Below are positions 47,800-56,941 of a DNA stretch of 64,000 nucleotides, in pieces. Within the stretch, counting starts at the first letter, position 1, and each line of letters begins with the position of its first letter. Origin of the DNA: Lacticaseibacillus paracasei subsp. paracasei (GTDB lineage Bacteria > Bacillota > Bacilli > Lactobacillales > Lactobacillaceae); NCBI RefSeq assembly GCF_000829035.1, contig NZ_AP012541.1:248001-312000 (forward strand), given 5' to 3'. The notes under the pieces were generated by a model. The model was given only the letters and a program-made list of their open reading frames with translations. It was not told the DNA's origin and did no database searches. Both the position numbers and the translations under genes were made by a program.

Positions 47800-48642
47800 T
47801 CAGGCGGCCATTTGGCTCGTAAGTGTTGCAATTTCAACTTGTAAGGGGGTCTGGTAGCCCAGTGAACTATGAATTCTCTTCCTATTGTAGAAAGCATGCA
47901 CATATTCAAAAAGGACGGCAGCGGCAGTTTCATAATCTTCAAAGACCGGCACTGGATAAACACATTCCTTTTTGAGGGAAGCGTGAAAGGATTCCATTGG
48001 CGCATTATCATACGGACAACCCTTACGGCTGTATGAGTGGCGGATATGTAGTTCAGTTAAACGTTGATTGTAATTATCGCTGGTATACTGTGATCCTAAA
48101 TCCGTATGGATAATCAGGTCCCCAGTAATGGTTCGATTTTTAACCGCGCTTTCAAGGGTCTTTAAGACTAAATCAGTATCCATCTTTTTTGAGAACGAAT
48201 AGCCGATAATCCGTCGTGAGTGCAGGTCCATGATGGTTGATAAGTAACACCAGCCATTACGCTTCGTTTGAATATAGGTCATATCAGCGGTCCATTTTTG
48301 ATTTAAACCAGTGGTCGAGAAATCCTGCTTAAGCAAGTTGGGACGCTGTTCAACCTTGGTTTTGGAAGCCGAAGCCGCTTTCCACTTATTGACGGTAACG
48401 GAGTGGATATCCAGTTCCTTCATGAGCCGGGAAATCCGTCGTGGACTGCACCGAAGCTGCAGTGGTTGAAGTTCCAGATTCAATTCATGGTGGATCTTCA
48501 TAACACCGTATCGCTGCTTAAATTCCGCAAAGATCCGCAGAATCCGTTGTTTCAAGTCCGCATCTTCGGCCCGGCGTTTTGAAGGTTTGGGGGATCGATA
48601 ACGATAATACTGAGCTCTGGAAACACCGAGGATTCGGCACAT
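47800..48642 (-). CDS. IS3-family transposase, OrfB (DDE integrase part)
   Basis: 280 residues from its own ATG, but the frame is open upstream as SPGLPCAEVTNIFDYIHQ to the slippery site, so the active form is the OrfAB fusion. HTH_21 segment (RILRIFAEFKQRYGVMKIHHEL), then the rve core with catalytic D in KWTADMTYI, D in IHTDLGSQYTS and E in APMESFHASLKKE. The frame is intact. Confidence 0.93.
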   Translation of the reverse strand: MCRILGVSRAQYYRYRSPKPSKRRAEDADLKQRILRIFAEFKQRYGVMKIHHELNLELQPLQLRCSPRRISRLMKELDIHSVTVNKWKAASASKTKVEQRPNLLKQDFSTTGLNQKWTADMTYIQTKRNGWCYLSTIMDLHSRRIIGYSFSKKMDTDLVLKTLESAVKNRTITGDLIIHTDLGSQYTSDNYNQRLTELHIRHSYSRKGCPYDNAPMESFHASLKKECVYPVPVFEDYETAAAVLFEYVHAFYNRKRIHSSLGYQTPLQVEIATLTSQMAA

Positions 48643-48695
48643 CTTGGTTACCTGGTGGTGATGGCTTTCTTGGTGAATGTAATCAAAGATATTGG

Positions 48696-48947
48696 TTACT
48701 TCTGCGCAAGGAAGCCCAGGGCTTTTTTTAGGATTTCGTTCTCCTCAGACAGCGAAGCCAGTCGCTTTTCCATCGCTTTGATTTCGTCTGGCGATTTACC
48801 GGATTGAGTTTTGGCCTGGCCCTGGATCCACATATGAACTGTTGAATAGCCAATGCCATATTCTCTGGCCAGTTGAGCAGCTGATTCGCCTTGCTTATAT
48901 AGGTTGATAATGTTTTGTTTGAATTCTTTGTCGTAACGAGTTGGCAT
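48696..48947 (-). CDS. IS3-family transposase, OrfA (DNA-binding part)
   Basis: 83 residues: HTH of the HTH_Tnp_1 type (EFKQNIINLYKQGESAAQLA, EYGIGYSTVHMWI) followed by a leucine-zipper-like helix (EEIKAMEKRLASLSEENEIL). CTAAAAAAAGC near the end (minus strand, 48720-48730) is a slippery sequence. A -1 slip there enters the OrfB frame. Confidence 0.93.
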   Translation of the reverse strand: MPTRYDKEFKQNIINLYKQGESAAQLAREYGIGYSTVHMWIQGQAKTQSGKSPDEIKAMEKRLASLSEENEILKKALGFLAQK

Positions 48948-49010
48948 GTAAAAATTCCTTCCTTTTGAGAGACGATTTATTCATTATACCCTCTCTTAAA
49001 AGTTGTCTCA

Positions 49011-49621
49011 GGAATCAGCTTACATCCACTGATATTCTTGCTCGATTCTCGAACACTTTCTTTGCTCATCGGATTGACAAGATGGTTGATCAAAATAACT
49101 ACAAAGGTATCGAACGTTACTTTCTCGCTGGCGCGCTTCCGTGGGCGCTGTCACGGATGATTCCAGTTGGCTTGGCTTTGGCATTTGGCGGCGGCTTCGT
49201 TACCGACCTTGCCCATGTTTTGAATACCAGCTGGAAATGGTTAGGCGATGGCTTGGCAACAGCTGGTGCCGTCTTGCCTGCTGTTGGGTTTGCCATTCTG
49301 TTGCATTACCTGCCACTTAAGAAACACTTCCCATACCTCATTATGGGCTTTGTTTTCACCGTGCTGTTCACGACACTGTTTGGCAGCGTTCAGACCTTGG
49401 GTACCGCAGTTGCTGGGGTAGCTAAAGGGTTCACTGCTTCCTTCAACGGTTTGTCCATGCTTGCTATGGCATTGATTGCGTTTGCCTTTGCTGCGATCAG
49501 CTATCAACAAACAACAAAGCTGCACGATATCGCAGTTGGCAATGGTAATACAGATGCAGCATCAGGCACAGCCGCAAACAAGACTAATGAACAGGGGGAA
49601 ATCACCGATGATGAACTCTAA
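49011..49621 (+). pseudogene. gnbC: PTS EIIC (AgaC/GnbC-type), 5'-truncated
   Basis: About 200 C-terminal residues remain (NTFFAHRIDKMVDQNNYKGI, ALPWALSRMIPVGLALAFGG, then four or five membrane segments and a hydrophilic tail). Mannose-family EIIC proteins have about 260-300 residues, so the N-terminal substrate-translocation part is missing. The open frame runs back into the IS element with no proper start. The EIIB gene expected between gnbG and gnbC is also absent. Not expected to function. Confidence 0.85.
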
Positions 49622-50429
49622 TAAACCTACGTACAAATTGACCGATAAAGATTTCCGGCAGATTAACCGGCGCAGCCTGTTCGGCTTCCAGTTGGGTTGG
49701 AACTACGAACGGATGCAAGGTTCGGGTTATCTTTACACCATTTTGCCGCAATTGCGCAAAATCTACGGTGATGGCACACCAGAGCTCAAGAAAGTCATGA
49801 AAACCCACACCCAGTTCTTCAACACGTCAAACTTCTTCAATACCATCATCACTGGGATTGATTTGGCGGTCGAAGAAAAAGAAGGGATTGCTGGCGAAGA
49901 AACTGTTGCCGGGATTAAAACCGGTTTGATGGGGTCCTTCGCTGCTATCGGTGATTCAATCTTTGCTGCCTTGATTCCAGCTATTTTCGGGGCGATTGCT
50001 GCACAAATGGCAACGCAAGGCAACCCAGTTGGGGTCTTCATCTGGATCGCTGCTCAAATTGCCGTCATGGTATTTCGTTGGAAGCAATTGCGAATTGCTT
50101 ATAACGAAGGGGTTTCGTTGGTCACAACAATGGCGCATCGATTGGCTGCTTTGACTGACGCTGCTACCTTGATGGGTGTCTTCATGGTTGGTGCCTTGGT
50201 CGCAACCATGATCAATGTTAAGATTGGTTTTGCGCCGAAGATCGGCAGTGTACCATTGGATTTCCAGAAATACTTTGACTTGATCATTCCAAAACTGCTT
50301 CCAGCCTTGATTGTTGGCGCGGTTTACTGGTTGCTTGGTCGTAAGCATATGACCTCAACCCGGGCGATTTTCATCGTATTGATCGTTTCGGTGCTGCTGT
50401 CGGCACTCGGTGTCATTGCTAAGGGTTAA
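49608..50429 (+). CDS. gnbD: PTS EIID (mannose/GalNAc family)
   Basis: 273 residues from ATG 49608; GGGGGAA at 49594-49600 is 7 bases upstream. The longer open frame back to 49476 lies inside EIIC. EIID signature: LTDKDFRQINRRSLFGFQLGWNYERMQGSGYLY, FFNTSNFFNTIITGIDLAVEE, MGSFAAIGDSIFAALIPAIFGAIAA. One C-terminal membrane helix. It forms the membrane complex with EIIC, which is broken here. Overlaps the gnbC stop by 14 bases. Confidence 0.9.
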   Translation: MMNSNKPTYKLTDKDFRQINRRSLFGFQLGWNYERMQGSGYLYTILPQLRKIYGDGTPELKKVMKTHTQFFNTSNFFNTIITGIDLAVEEKEGIAGEETVAGIKTGLMGSFAAIGDSIFAALIPAIFGAIAAQMATQGNPVGVFIWIAAQIAVMVFRWKQLRIAYNEGVSLVTTMAHRLAALTDAATLMGVFMVGALVATMINVKIGFAPKIGSVPLDFQKYFDLIIPKLLPALIVGAVYWLLGRKHMTSTRAIFIVLIVSVLLSALGVIAKG

Positions 50430-50465
50430 TTTGGTATCAGAAACGTTTTAAAGGAGTCTTTCGAT

Positions 50466-50846
50466 ATGAGTAAATTAGTTTTGATTAGTCACGGGCAACT
50501 GTGTGAGGAGCTTAAGAAGAGCGCTGAAATGATCATGGGTCCCCAAGACGATATTGCCACCGTTGCACTGTTGCCAAATGAAGGTCCGGAAGATTTTCAG
50601 GCCAAGTTTAAAGCTGCTGTAGAGGGGCAAGACGATGTTGTCGTCCTTGCCGACCTTAAAGGCGGAACGCCGAATAACGTCGCAGCCCGTGTCTTGGCTG
50701 AAGGCGGCAAGTTCGACCTGTATTCTGGCATGAACCTGCCGATGGTCATCAGTTTCCTGAATGCCCAGATGTTGGACATGAAGCCAGATCTGATCGGCGA
50801 TGGTAAGGCTGGCATTGCTTATATCAATGACATTGTGAAGCATTAA
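50466..50846 (+). CDS. gnbA: PTS EIIA (mannose/GalNAc family)
   Basis: 126 residues. Phospho-His in KLVLISHGQLCEELKKSAEMI. Central VVVLADLKGGTPNNVAARVLA is typical of EIIA-Man. It receives phosphate from HPr and passes it to EIIB, which this locus lacks. AAGGAG precedes the ATG. Last gene of the gnb cluster, with a terminator-like hairpin at 50867-50902. Confidence 0.92.
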   Translation: MSKLVLISHGQLCEELKKSAEMIMGPQDDIATVALLPNEGPEDFQAKFKAAVEGQDDVVVLADLKGGTPNNVAARVLAEGGKFDLYSGMNLPMVISFLNAQMLDMKPDLIGDGKAGIAYINDIVKH

Positions 50847-50866
50847 TCAGCCAAAAGGTTCATGGA

Positions 50867-50902
50867 AAGCTCGTGTCGAGTTGTGACGCGGGCTTTTTCT
50901 GT
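50867..50902 (+). terminator. gnb operon terminator
   Basis: AAAGCTCGTGTC / GACGCGGGCTTT stem (two G-U type pairs) followed by TTT. Confidence 0.7.
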
Positions 50903-50908
50903 ACGACG

Positions 50909-52020
50909 GATTTACAATTCAAGTGCAACAAATTAGTCAAATAGAAAAGACTCATAGCCTGAGTCCTTGTAAAATGGAATCACCACAAGACCAACTACAA
51001 GGAGAACTCGACTATGAGTCCGTACACCCATCTTACCTTAAAAGACCGTGAATCGATACTGCTTGGTATCTCTACAGGCAAAACTCTTGATACCATCGCC
51101 AAAGAGATAGGTCGTTCCAAGAGTACAGTCAGCCGTGAAATTGCACGTAACGGCGGCTGGCGGAACTATTCGGCAGCCACCGCTCAGGACCGCTACCGGC
51201 GGGTTCGCTTGGCTAGCAGGCGTCCTCGGATCCTCGATCGACCGGGGACTCGTGACGCTGTCATTCGATATATCACGGTGCTACATTGGTCGCCTGAGCA
51301 GATTGCCGGTCGCTTGTCACTAGAAGGCAGTCCTATTCGCATCAGCTATTCGACTATCTACAGAGGTATCTACCTAGATAATCTCGGTGTTCCATTGAAG
51401 AGCCATGGTGCTCGCGGGCTACCAAGGCTGCTTCGACACCGAGGCAAGACGCGCAAAATCAAAGGCACCATAAATGAACGCCGGGGGCGCTTCAATGACG
51501 TGCCATCAATTCACGACCGACCCCGGTCGGCAGAAAATCGCAGCTGGTTTGGTCACTGGGAAGGCGATACAGTACGCGGTAAAACAGGACACTCTGCATT
51601 AGTAACATTAGTTGACCGTAAATCACGCTATCTGCTTTCGAAGCGAACGGCCAACGCAAAAGCTGACACTGTTAGAGACGTCATGATTGAGCTGCTTGGT
51701 GCCTTACCAGCTAACCGAGTAAGAACAGTGACTCCTGACCGTGGAAGGGAGTTTGCCCGGTACAGGGAGCTGGCAGAACGTCTGAATACAAAGGTCTTCT
51801 TTCCTGACCCACACGCGCCTCAACAACGAGGAACTAACGAAAACACCAACGGACTGATTAGAGAATACTTTCCCAAGAACACAGACCTAGACCTTCAGAG
51901 CGACCAGGAAATTGAGACTTACATTGAACAACTGAATAATCGACCACGCAAGGTCTTAGGCTGGAAGACGCCATCAGAAGTCTTCATGGGTAAAAAGTTG
52001 CACTTGAGTTGACAATTCGT
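50909..52020 (+). mobile_element. IS30-family insertion sequence 1
   Basis: Ends share imperfect inverted repeats: ATTTACAATTCAAGTGCAAC (about 50910-50930) and the complement of AATTGTCAACTCAAGTGCAAC near 52018. One intact plus-strand transposase. Exact ends and target duplication could not be settled. Confidence 0.8.
51014..52012 (+). CDS. IS30-family transposase
   Basis: 332 residues. N-terminal HTH_38 (LTLKDRESILLGISTGKTLD, IAKEIGRSKSTVSREI), then the DDE domain with D in WEGDTVRGK, D in VTPDRGREFARY and E in GTNENTNGLIREYFPK, the classical IS30 spacing. Intact; GGAG precedes the ATG. Confidence 0.95.
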   Translation: MSPYTHLTLKDRESILLGISTGKTLDTIAKEIGRSKSTVSREIARNGGWRNYSAATAQDRYRRVRLASRRPRILDRPGTRDAVIRYITVLHWSPEQIAGRLSLEGSPIRISYSTIYRGIYLDNLGVPLKSHGARGLPRLLRHRGKTRKIKGTINERRGRFNDVPSIHDRPRSAENRSWFGHWEGDTVRGKTGHSALVTLVDRKSRYLLSKRTANAKADTVRDVMIELLGALPANRVRTVTPDRGREFARYRELAERLNTKVFFPDPHAPQQRGTNENTNGLIREYFPKNTDLDLQSDQEIETYIEQLNNRPRKVLGWKTPSEVFMGKKLHLS

Positions 52021-52106
52021 CACGCTAAAAATGAATTGCCTTAGTTAACAGAATGGCCCTGACGTCAAGAAAATAGTTAGATTTTTCAATAATTGCTTAC
52101 TTAACC

Positions 52107-53155
52107 CTAGATTGCAATAATAAAGTTACCACCTAGAAAGAGGCTTGCTCACTGCTTGAACTGGGGTTTGCCAACGGAGACATTTTCTAGGTTTGTTATT
52201 GATAAGCGCTGTGGCTTGTTGAATATCGGTCTCTGAAACCTGATCAAACTGTGTTCCCTTCGGGAAATAGTAGCGAAGTTCTCGATTGAACCGTTCATTT
52301 GTGCCCCGTTCATTCGGGTGATAGGCGTGGCAAAAGTAAACCGGTATCCGATAGCGCTTTGTAAGCGCCTGATCGCAGGAAAACTCTTTACCGTGATCAA
52401 CCGTCACTGATCGAACCGGACCCGGAAAGTCCACCATCAGTCTTGCAAATCCCTTGAGAACAGCATTTTGTGATAAGTTTTCAAGCTTAGTTGTCGCCAT
52501 TAAACGTGTCACCCGATCGACAATGGTCAAAACAGCAGCCTTTGACCCGCGACCACCGCGAACTGTATCCATCTCTAAATGTCCTTTTTCGGTTCGCCGA
52601 TTAGCTGACTCACTGCGAATCTCAATTGAGGTGCCTACTGCTTGGTTATAGCGCGACCGAAGGTCTTGTCTTCTTTTATGACGTTTACCGTGATCAAAGA
52701 GTTGGCTTGGCTGAAAATCGACTTGTCTTTGATAAATCCAGTGGTAAATCGTGTGTGGCGCACAGTGAACGGCATAACCGACCATTTCAGGGGACCAACC
52801 TAGGTTTAGCTTCTCAGTTACCATCCGCTTCAACTTAGGCGTTAAAATCGAGTGCCGACCACAACGATGCCGACAAGTATCGGCATGATCCTGAGCTATA
52901 ATGGCGCAGTAATCACCTTCAGGGCAACGGTGAAGCTCATGCCTAATAGAAATACGAGAGCGGCCTAAGGTCGCGGCGATGTATTGAATCGTGTGGTGTT
53001 GCATCAGTTCTATCTGAGATCGTTCAATTAAGGTTATAATGGCCATGGGACCTGTCCTTCTCTCTAGATGGTATGTTATGCAAACACCATTTTAGCAAGA
53101 ACGGACAGGTCTTTTTTCACATTTTCTGGGTGGTAACTTTAATTATGCAATCTAG
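52107..53155 (-). mobile_element. IS30-family insertion sequence 2
   Basis: Terminal repeats AGATTGCAATAATAAAGTTACC (start) and the complement of AGATTGCATAATTAAAGTTACC (end), about 30 bp long. CTAG at both edges is either a target duplication or part of the ends. One intact minus-strand transposase. Not the same element as the neighbouring IS30 copy. 90 bases separate the two. Confidence 0.88.
52126..53046 (-). CDS. IS30-family transposase (second type)
   Basis: 306 residues: N-terminal HTH (QIELMQHHTIQYIAATLGRS), then D in HLEMDTVRGGRG, D in SVTVDHGKEFSC and E in ERGTNERFNRELRYYFPKG. Intact. Sequence quite different from the first IS30 transposase apart from the DDE motifs. Confidence 0.95.
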   Translation of the reverse strand: MAIITLIERSQIELMQHHTIQYIAATLGRSRISIRHELHRCPEGDYCAIIAQDHADTCRHRCGRHSILTPKLKRMVTEKLNLGWSPEMVGYAVHCAPHTIYHWIYQRQVDFQPSQLFDHGKRHKRRQDLRSRYNQAVGTSIEIRSESANRRTEKGHLEMDTVRGGRGSKAAVLTIVDRVTRLMATTKLENLSQNAVLKGFARLMVDFPGPVRSVTVDHGKEFSCDQALTKRYRIPVYFCHAYHPNERGTNERFNRELRYYFPKGTQFDQVSETDIQQATALINNKPRKCLRWQTPVQAVSKPLSRW

Positions 53156-53284
53156 GAACACAAAAATTTTGAAATCTTGTCTGTGATTACAAAGCTTGAT
53201 TGATTCCAAGCTTAAATTCTTTTGAATTGATATCAATAACAGTACAATAAAGAAAATCAATCCTAAGTTGAAGGTGGGACCTAT

Positions 53285-54526
53285 ATGGGCGACAAGTCTG
53301 CAATAATTGAACTTATAAAAAATCAAATTACTGCTAAAACAACACAACTAACGACTGATAATATTCAAAAAATAACTAATGATATTCAAAGCTTACTTAA
53401 AATTCTCAATGACTTAGCAACAATTAAATTTGTTGCTACATCCTCAGTAACACAGGAAGATGAGACGACAGCGCTCACAACTGGTCAAGATAGGACACAG
53501 GCTGAAGAAAGACCAATAGCGGTTGCTGAGGTCAAAGACGATGTTGAGCCAGTTACAAGTGAGCAGGTGCCAGCCGCCTCCACCGAGGCAACCTCTGAAA
53601 AAGAAGTGTCATTCTTTTCTGAACATTGGTTGGATCAGCGTCACGCTTACATTGGCCGGTTTCACCTTGATTTAAATGGTGGGCATGTCGGTCCGATTAA
53701 GGTATCAGAGAGTAAGCTACATAAAATGGCAAATGCGCCGACAAATGGAGATTGGGTTAGGGCCGAGGAGATTAAGGACGACGAGCTGCTGCGCTACAAA
53801 ATTACCACGCTGAAACGCGATCCCTTGCCGACCGAAATTGTTCGGCTGCAATTTTTACCGGCTGTCTATAGACAAGATGTCAAACGCTGGTATATTGAGG
53901 TTCAATCGCCTGAGCACGAAACTACCCAGCAATTGTTGCTCGGTGACTATGATGTGCTCTCATTCAAGCTGAAGCCAGGCGATTATATTGACTATGCTTA
54001 CCGGCGGGGGCAAGAAATTGATGGCAAAATCGTTTGGAAGTACACGGCATCTGCTGTAGTCGCCACCCGAATGAAACGCCAATTTGCCAAATCTGCACTA
54101 GAAGCGTCGGCAGAAACAAAGCCTAGTCAGCCAGCGCCAGCCAAGAAGAAGGTCAGCGTGGCACCTGTGCGGCAACTACGCCAGGTTTTCGCCGATAAGT
54201 CACTGTTACTCGTTTGCATTGAAAACTCCGCCATGCCGCGCAAGGTGAAACGGCATGTTGAAGACCGTGGCGGCAAGCTCATTCTCTCGCCGCGTTCAGA
54301 TTCGAACGCCATGTTGAAGAAAAAGGTTCAAAAGGCCGACATGGTCATTGTGACCACCGATTTTGTTGATCATGGACAGATGTATGCTGCTAAAGACGAG
54401 GCTAAGCGAATTGGCAAACCAATTTGGATGGCAAAGAATACCAATGAGCGAAACATGTTGCAATGGTATAAACGTCATTTTGGCACGCAAACGGCGGATC
54501 AAGAGATTGAGCAGGCGGCTGAATAA
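53285..54526 (+). CDS. DUF2325-like protein of unknown function
   Basis: 413 residues. The N-terminal 45 residues are AT-rich in codons and helical (IIELIKNQITAKTTQLTTDN), then an acidic low-complexity linker. The middle domain is at about 115-270 (WLDQRHAYIGRFHLDLNGGH, LKPGDYIDYAYRRGQE). The C-terminal 95 residues resemble DUF2325: LLVCIENSAMPRKVKRHVED, GGKLILSPRSDSN, ADMVIVTTDFVDHG. The start of the gene lies 130 bases after an IS30 element and its base composition differs from the rest. Upstream promoter elements may come from the insertion. Function unknown. Confidence 0.65.
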   Translation: MGDKSAIIELIKNQITAKTTQLTTDNIQKITNDIQSLLKILNDLATIKFVATSSVTQEDETTALTTGQDRTQAEERPIAVAEVKDDVEPVTSEQVPAASTEATSEKEVSFFSEHWLDQRHAYIGRFHLDLNGGHVGPIKVSESKLHKMANAPTNGDWVRAEEIKDDELLRYKITTLKRDPLPTEIVRLQFLPAVYRQDVKRWYIEVQSPEHETTQQLLLGDYDVLSFKLKPGDYIDYAYRRGQEIDGKIVWKYTASAVVATRMKRQFAKSALEASAETKPSQPAPAKKKVSVAPVRQLRQVFADKSLLLVCIENSAMPRKVKRHVEDRGGKLILSPRSDSNAMLKKKVQKADMVIVTTDFVDHGQMYAAKDEAKRIGKPIWMAKNTNERNMLQWYKRHFGTQTADQEIEQAAE

Positions 54527-54546
54527 GGGTGCTGTATAACGGGACA

Positions 54547-54605
54547 AGAAAATGCCCATTTTCAGGTTGTGACGTGTGATCGTCGCCTGAAAACGGGCAT
54601 TTTTC
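54547..54605. terminator. Bidirectional terminator between convergent genes
   Basis: GAAAATGCCCATTTTCAGG pairs with CCTGAAAACGGGCATTTTTC. Confidence 0.88.
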
Positions 54606-54644
54606 TTAGAAGAGTGTGGCTGTTGGTGATTTGGCCTTGCGGGA

Positions 54645-55847
54645 CTATTTTGGGACAGGTGCTTCTTGCTGATGCCAAGTGGCGTAAATCGCGAGTATTC
54701 GATCTAAGGCCTCTTTGAGTAATGGCCGTGGCATGCCAATATTCAGCCGGACGAAACCTTCACCATCGGCCACAAAATAGCTGCCGACGACACAGGAAAG
54801 GTCGCAAGCGGTGAAGAAACGCTTCAACTCGGCTTCATCAGCAAACAGTCGTCGGACATCGATCCAAGCCAGAAAACCAGATTCAGCTGGCATCACCTGC
54901 ATCTCCGGGATCTCAGCAAGCCGGTCACGTAAATAAGCAAAATTGTCAGCCACATAGGCGACCATTTCATCTAACCAAGCGTCACACTTGGTATAGGCTG
55001 CGATCAGGGCAGGTATGGCGAAACTGTTCGGTGAAGTGATTGAATTGGCGGCGAATTGTTGCGCTAACCGATCGCGAATCCCAGCGTCAGGAATGACGAC
55101 ATAGGACGTTTTTAACCCGCCTAAGTTGAAGGCCTTATTAGGCGACAAGCACAAAATACTGTGATCGCGAATCGCTGGGCAAGTCTGCCAGATGCTAGTG
55201 AAGTGGACGCCGGGATAAACAATATCGCGGTGAATTTCATCGCTTACCAGCAAGATGTGGTGCTGAAGGCAAAGATCACCGACCTGTTCGAGTTCCTCAG
55301 CCGTCCAAACACGACCAGATGGATTTTGCGGACTGCAGAGGATGAATACTTTCACATCTGGCCGTGCCATTTTGTCGGCCATATCTTCAAAGTCAAACAC
55401 ATAGCGGTCATTTTCTAGTTTTAACGGGCTGGTGATGAGCTGTCGCTGGTTGTGCTCAACGGCTTCGGCGAACGGATCATAGGCCGGTGTGTTAATCAGT
55501 ACACTTTCGCCAACTGCCGTAAAGGTTTGAACAATATAATGCAAGGTTGGCACTGTACCGTAACTCAATTTCAACCAATCTGCTTCAAGTTCAAGCCCAA
55601 AACGGCGCGCGTTCCAAGCAATAACGGTTTCGTTAAACGCATCTGGGATATAGGTGTAACTATAGTCAGAAACTGCGGCGCGGGCCATAACGGCATCGTG
55701 AATCGGTGGTGCAACAGGAAAGTCCAGGTCAGCCAGATCCATTGGAATCGCGTTAGGCGTTAGGCCGAACTTCTTTGCCAACACACTATCGGCCCATTTG
55801 CGCGCGTTACCGGCTTTACGGTCAAAAAGGGTGTCAAACTGACTCAT
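54645..55847 (-). CDS. MalY/PatB-type PLP enzyme (cystathionine beta-lyase / C-S lyase)
   Basis: 400 residues of the class I aminotransferase fold. PLP lysine in LSPNKAFNLGGLKTSYVV, Asp in LVSDEIHRDIVY, Asn in LCSPQNPSGRVW, C-terminal Arg in FVRLNIGMPRP. MalY/PatB enzymes cleave the C-S bond of cystathionine and cysteine conjugates giving thiol, pyruvate and ammonia. GGAGG 9 bases before the ATG. Overlaps the Xaa-Pro peptidase gene by 14 bases, so it is the last gene of the PTS-peptidase cluster. Confidence 0.92.
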   Translation of the reverse strand: MSQFDTLFDRKAGNARKWADSVLAKKFGLTPNAIPMDLADLDFPVAPPIHDAVMARAAVSDYSYTYIPDAFNETVIAWNARRFGLELEADWLKLSYGTVPTLHYIVQTFTAVGESVLINTPAYDPFAEAVEHNQRQLITSPLKLENDRYVFDFEDMADKMARPDVKVFILCSPQNPSGRVWTAEELEQVGDLCLQHHILLVSDEIHRDIVYPGVHFTSIWQTCPAIRDHSILCLSPNKAFNLGGLKTSYVVIPDAGIRDRLAQQFAANSITSPNSFAIPALIAAYTKCDAWLDEMVAYVADNFAYLRDRLAEIPEMQVMPAESGFLAWIDVRRLFADEAELKRFFTACDLSCVVGSYFVADGEGFVRLNIGMPRPLLKEALDRILAIYATWHQQEAPVPK

Positions 55848-56913
55848 ATTCTTGGTCCTCCAGTAACATCAAGTCTTTACTTGTCTGATTCAGCACCTGT
55901 GCACCAGTATCCGTGATTAGAACATCGTCTTCGATACGGACACCGCCGATGCCGGGCAAGTAGGCGCCGGGTTCAATGGTGACCACCATCCCCGGTTGCA
56001 AAACCGTTTGACTCTGAGGGTTCAGAATCGGTTGATCACCGCCTAGTCCGAGACCATGGCCCAATCCGTGGGTGAAACAATCGCCATAACCGGCAGCGGT
56101 TAACACGCCACGCGCAATCGCGTCAATCTCTCGCGCTTGCACACCGGGTTTTAAGGCATCAATAGCAGTGAGTTGAGCAGTGAGGACGGCATCATGCACG
56201 GTTGCGAGATCGGGCTGCGGTTCGCCGATTGTGAGGGTGCGTGTCATGTCCGACTGATAATCGTTAAGGACAACACCAAAATCAATTGTGATGAATTCAC
56301 CGTTTTTAAGGCGGCGTGCAGTCGCCCGACCATGTGGCAAAGCGCCACATGGGCCGCTAGCGACAATTGGATCGAAAGCCATGGCAGATGCGCCCGCCTG
56401 TAATGCATAAAAGTGCAGCCATGCATTCAGTTCATGTTCGCTGACCCCGGCCCGAATATGCGGTAGCAAATGGGCAAAGACCTGATCTGTGACCTTACAG
56501 GCAGCCGTGATCGCTTGAATTTCCACGGCATCCTTGACCGCTCGACTTTCAGCCAGCAGGCTATCAGCTAAACTCAACGTCCAATTCTGTGCGGTCAGAG
56601 TCTGAAACTCAGGAATGGAGAACCCGGTACTGACAAGTGCGACCCGCCGACATAATTGAGCGCTTAAAAAGCTAACGAGTTCCGGTAAGTATTCGCCTTG
56701 CGGTACTTCAATATTGGTAAACCCACTGGTGTCAGCCGCTTCATTGCGATATCGGCCATCGTGAAATTGTAGCGCTTGGGTGGGGGTAACCACCACATAC
56801 ACGCCACTGCCAGGCAAGGCACCAACGTAGCGTTTGCTTTGACGATCGTGCAGCAGTAAGGCGTCAATTGCCTGCATCGTGAGTGCTTGTTGGATTTTTT
56901 TCAAATGTGTCAT
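55834..56913 (-). CDS. M24-family Xaa-Pro peptidase
   Basis: 359 residues: N-terminal creatinase-like domain (1-125) and pita-bread domain. Metal ligands: two Asp in TIDFGVVLNDYQSDMTRT, His in FTHGLGHGLGLGGDQP, Glu in TIEPGAYLPG and Glu in VRIEDDVLI. Cleaves X-Pro dipeptides or N-terminal X-Pro bonds in the cytosol. AGGAGG precedes the ATG. Separated from the PTS EIIC gene only by hairpin repeat copy 3. Confidence 0.92.
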   Translation of the reverse strand: MTHLKKIQQALTMQAIDALLLHDRQSKRYVGALPGSGVYVVVTPTQALQFHDGRYRNEAADTSGFTNIEVPQGEYLPELVSFLSAQLCRRVALVSTGFSIPEFQTLTAQNWTLSLADSLLAESRAVKDAVEIQAITAACKVTDQVFAHLLPHIRAGVSEHELNAWLHFYALQAGASAMAFDPIVASGPCGALPHGRATARRLKNGEFITIDFGVVLNDYQSDMTRTLTIGEPQPDLATVHDAVLTAQLTAIDALKPGVQAREIDAIARGVLTAAGYGDCFTHGLGHGLGLGGDQPILNPQSQTVLQPGMVVTIEPGAYLPGIGGVRIEDDVLITDTGAQVLNQTSKDLMLLEDQEYESV

Positions 56914-56941
56914 TTTGGCCTCCTATGGGTGCGTTAACTTC

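Larger units (their letters stand above)
47696..49010 (-). mobile_element. IS3-family insertion sequence (IS150-like group)
   Basis: 1315 bp. Terminal inverted repeats: TGAGACAGATTTTAAGAGA (47696-47714) and, at the right end, the complement of TGAGACAACTTTTAAGAGA (48992-49010). Two overlapping transposase frames on the minus strand. Flanking triplets differ (ATT left, GGA right), so there is no 3-bp target duplication; this points to a deletion next to the element. A 16-bp palindrome ATTAATCGCGATTAAT is at 47755-47770. Confidence 0.9.

Noticed and set aside
48941..49010. Apparent start of the EIIC frame at 48941
   Set aside because: The codons up to 49010 belong to the IS3 element; the frame is open by chance and has no ribosome site.
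49476..49607. Longer N-terminus for EIID starting at 49476
   Set aside because: It lies within the EIIC coding frame; the GGGGGAA before 49608 and family N-terminus support the later start.
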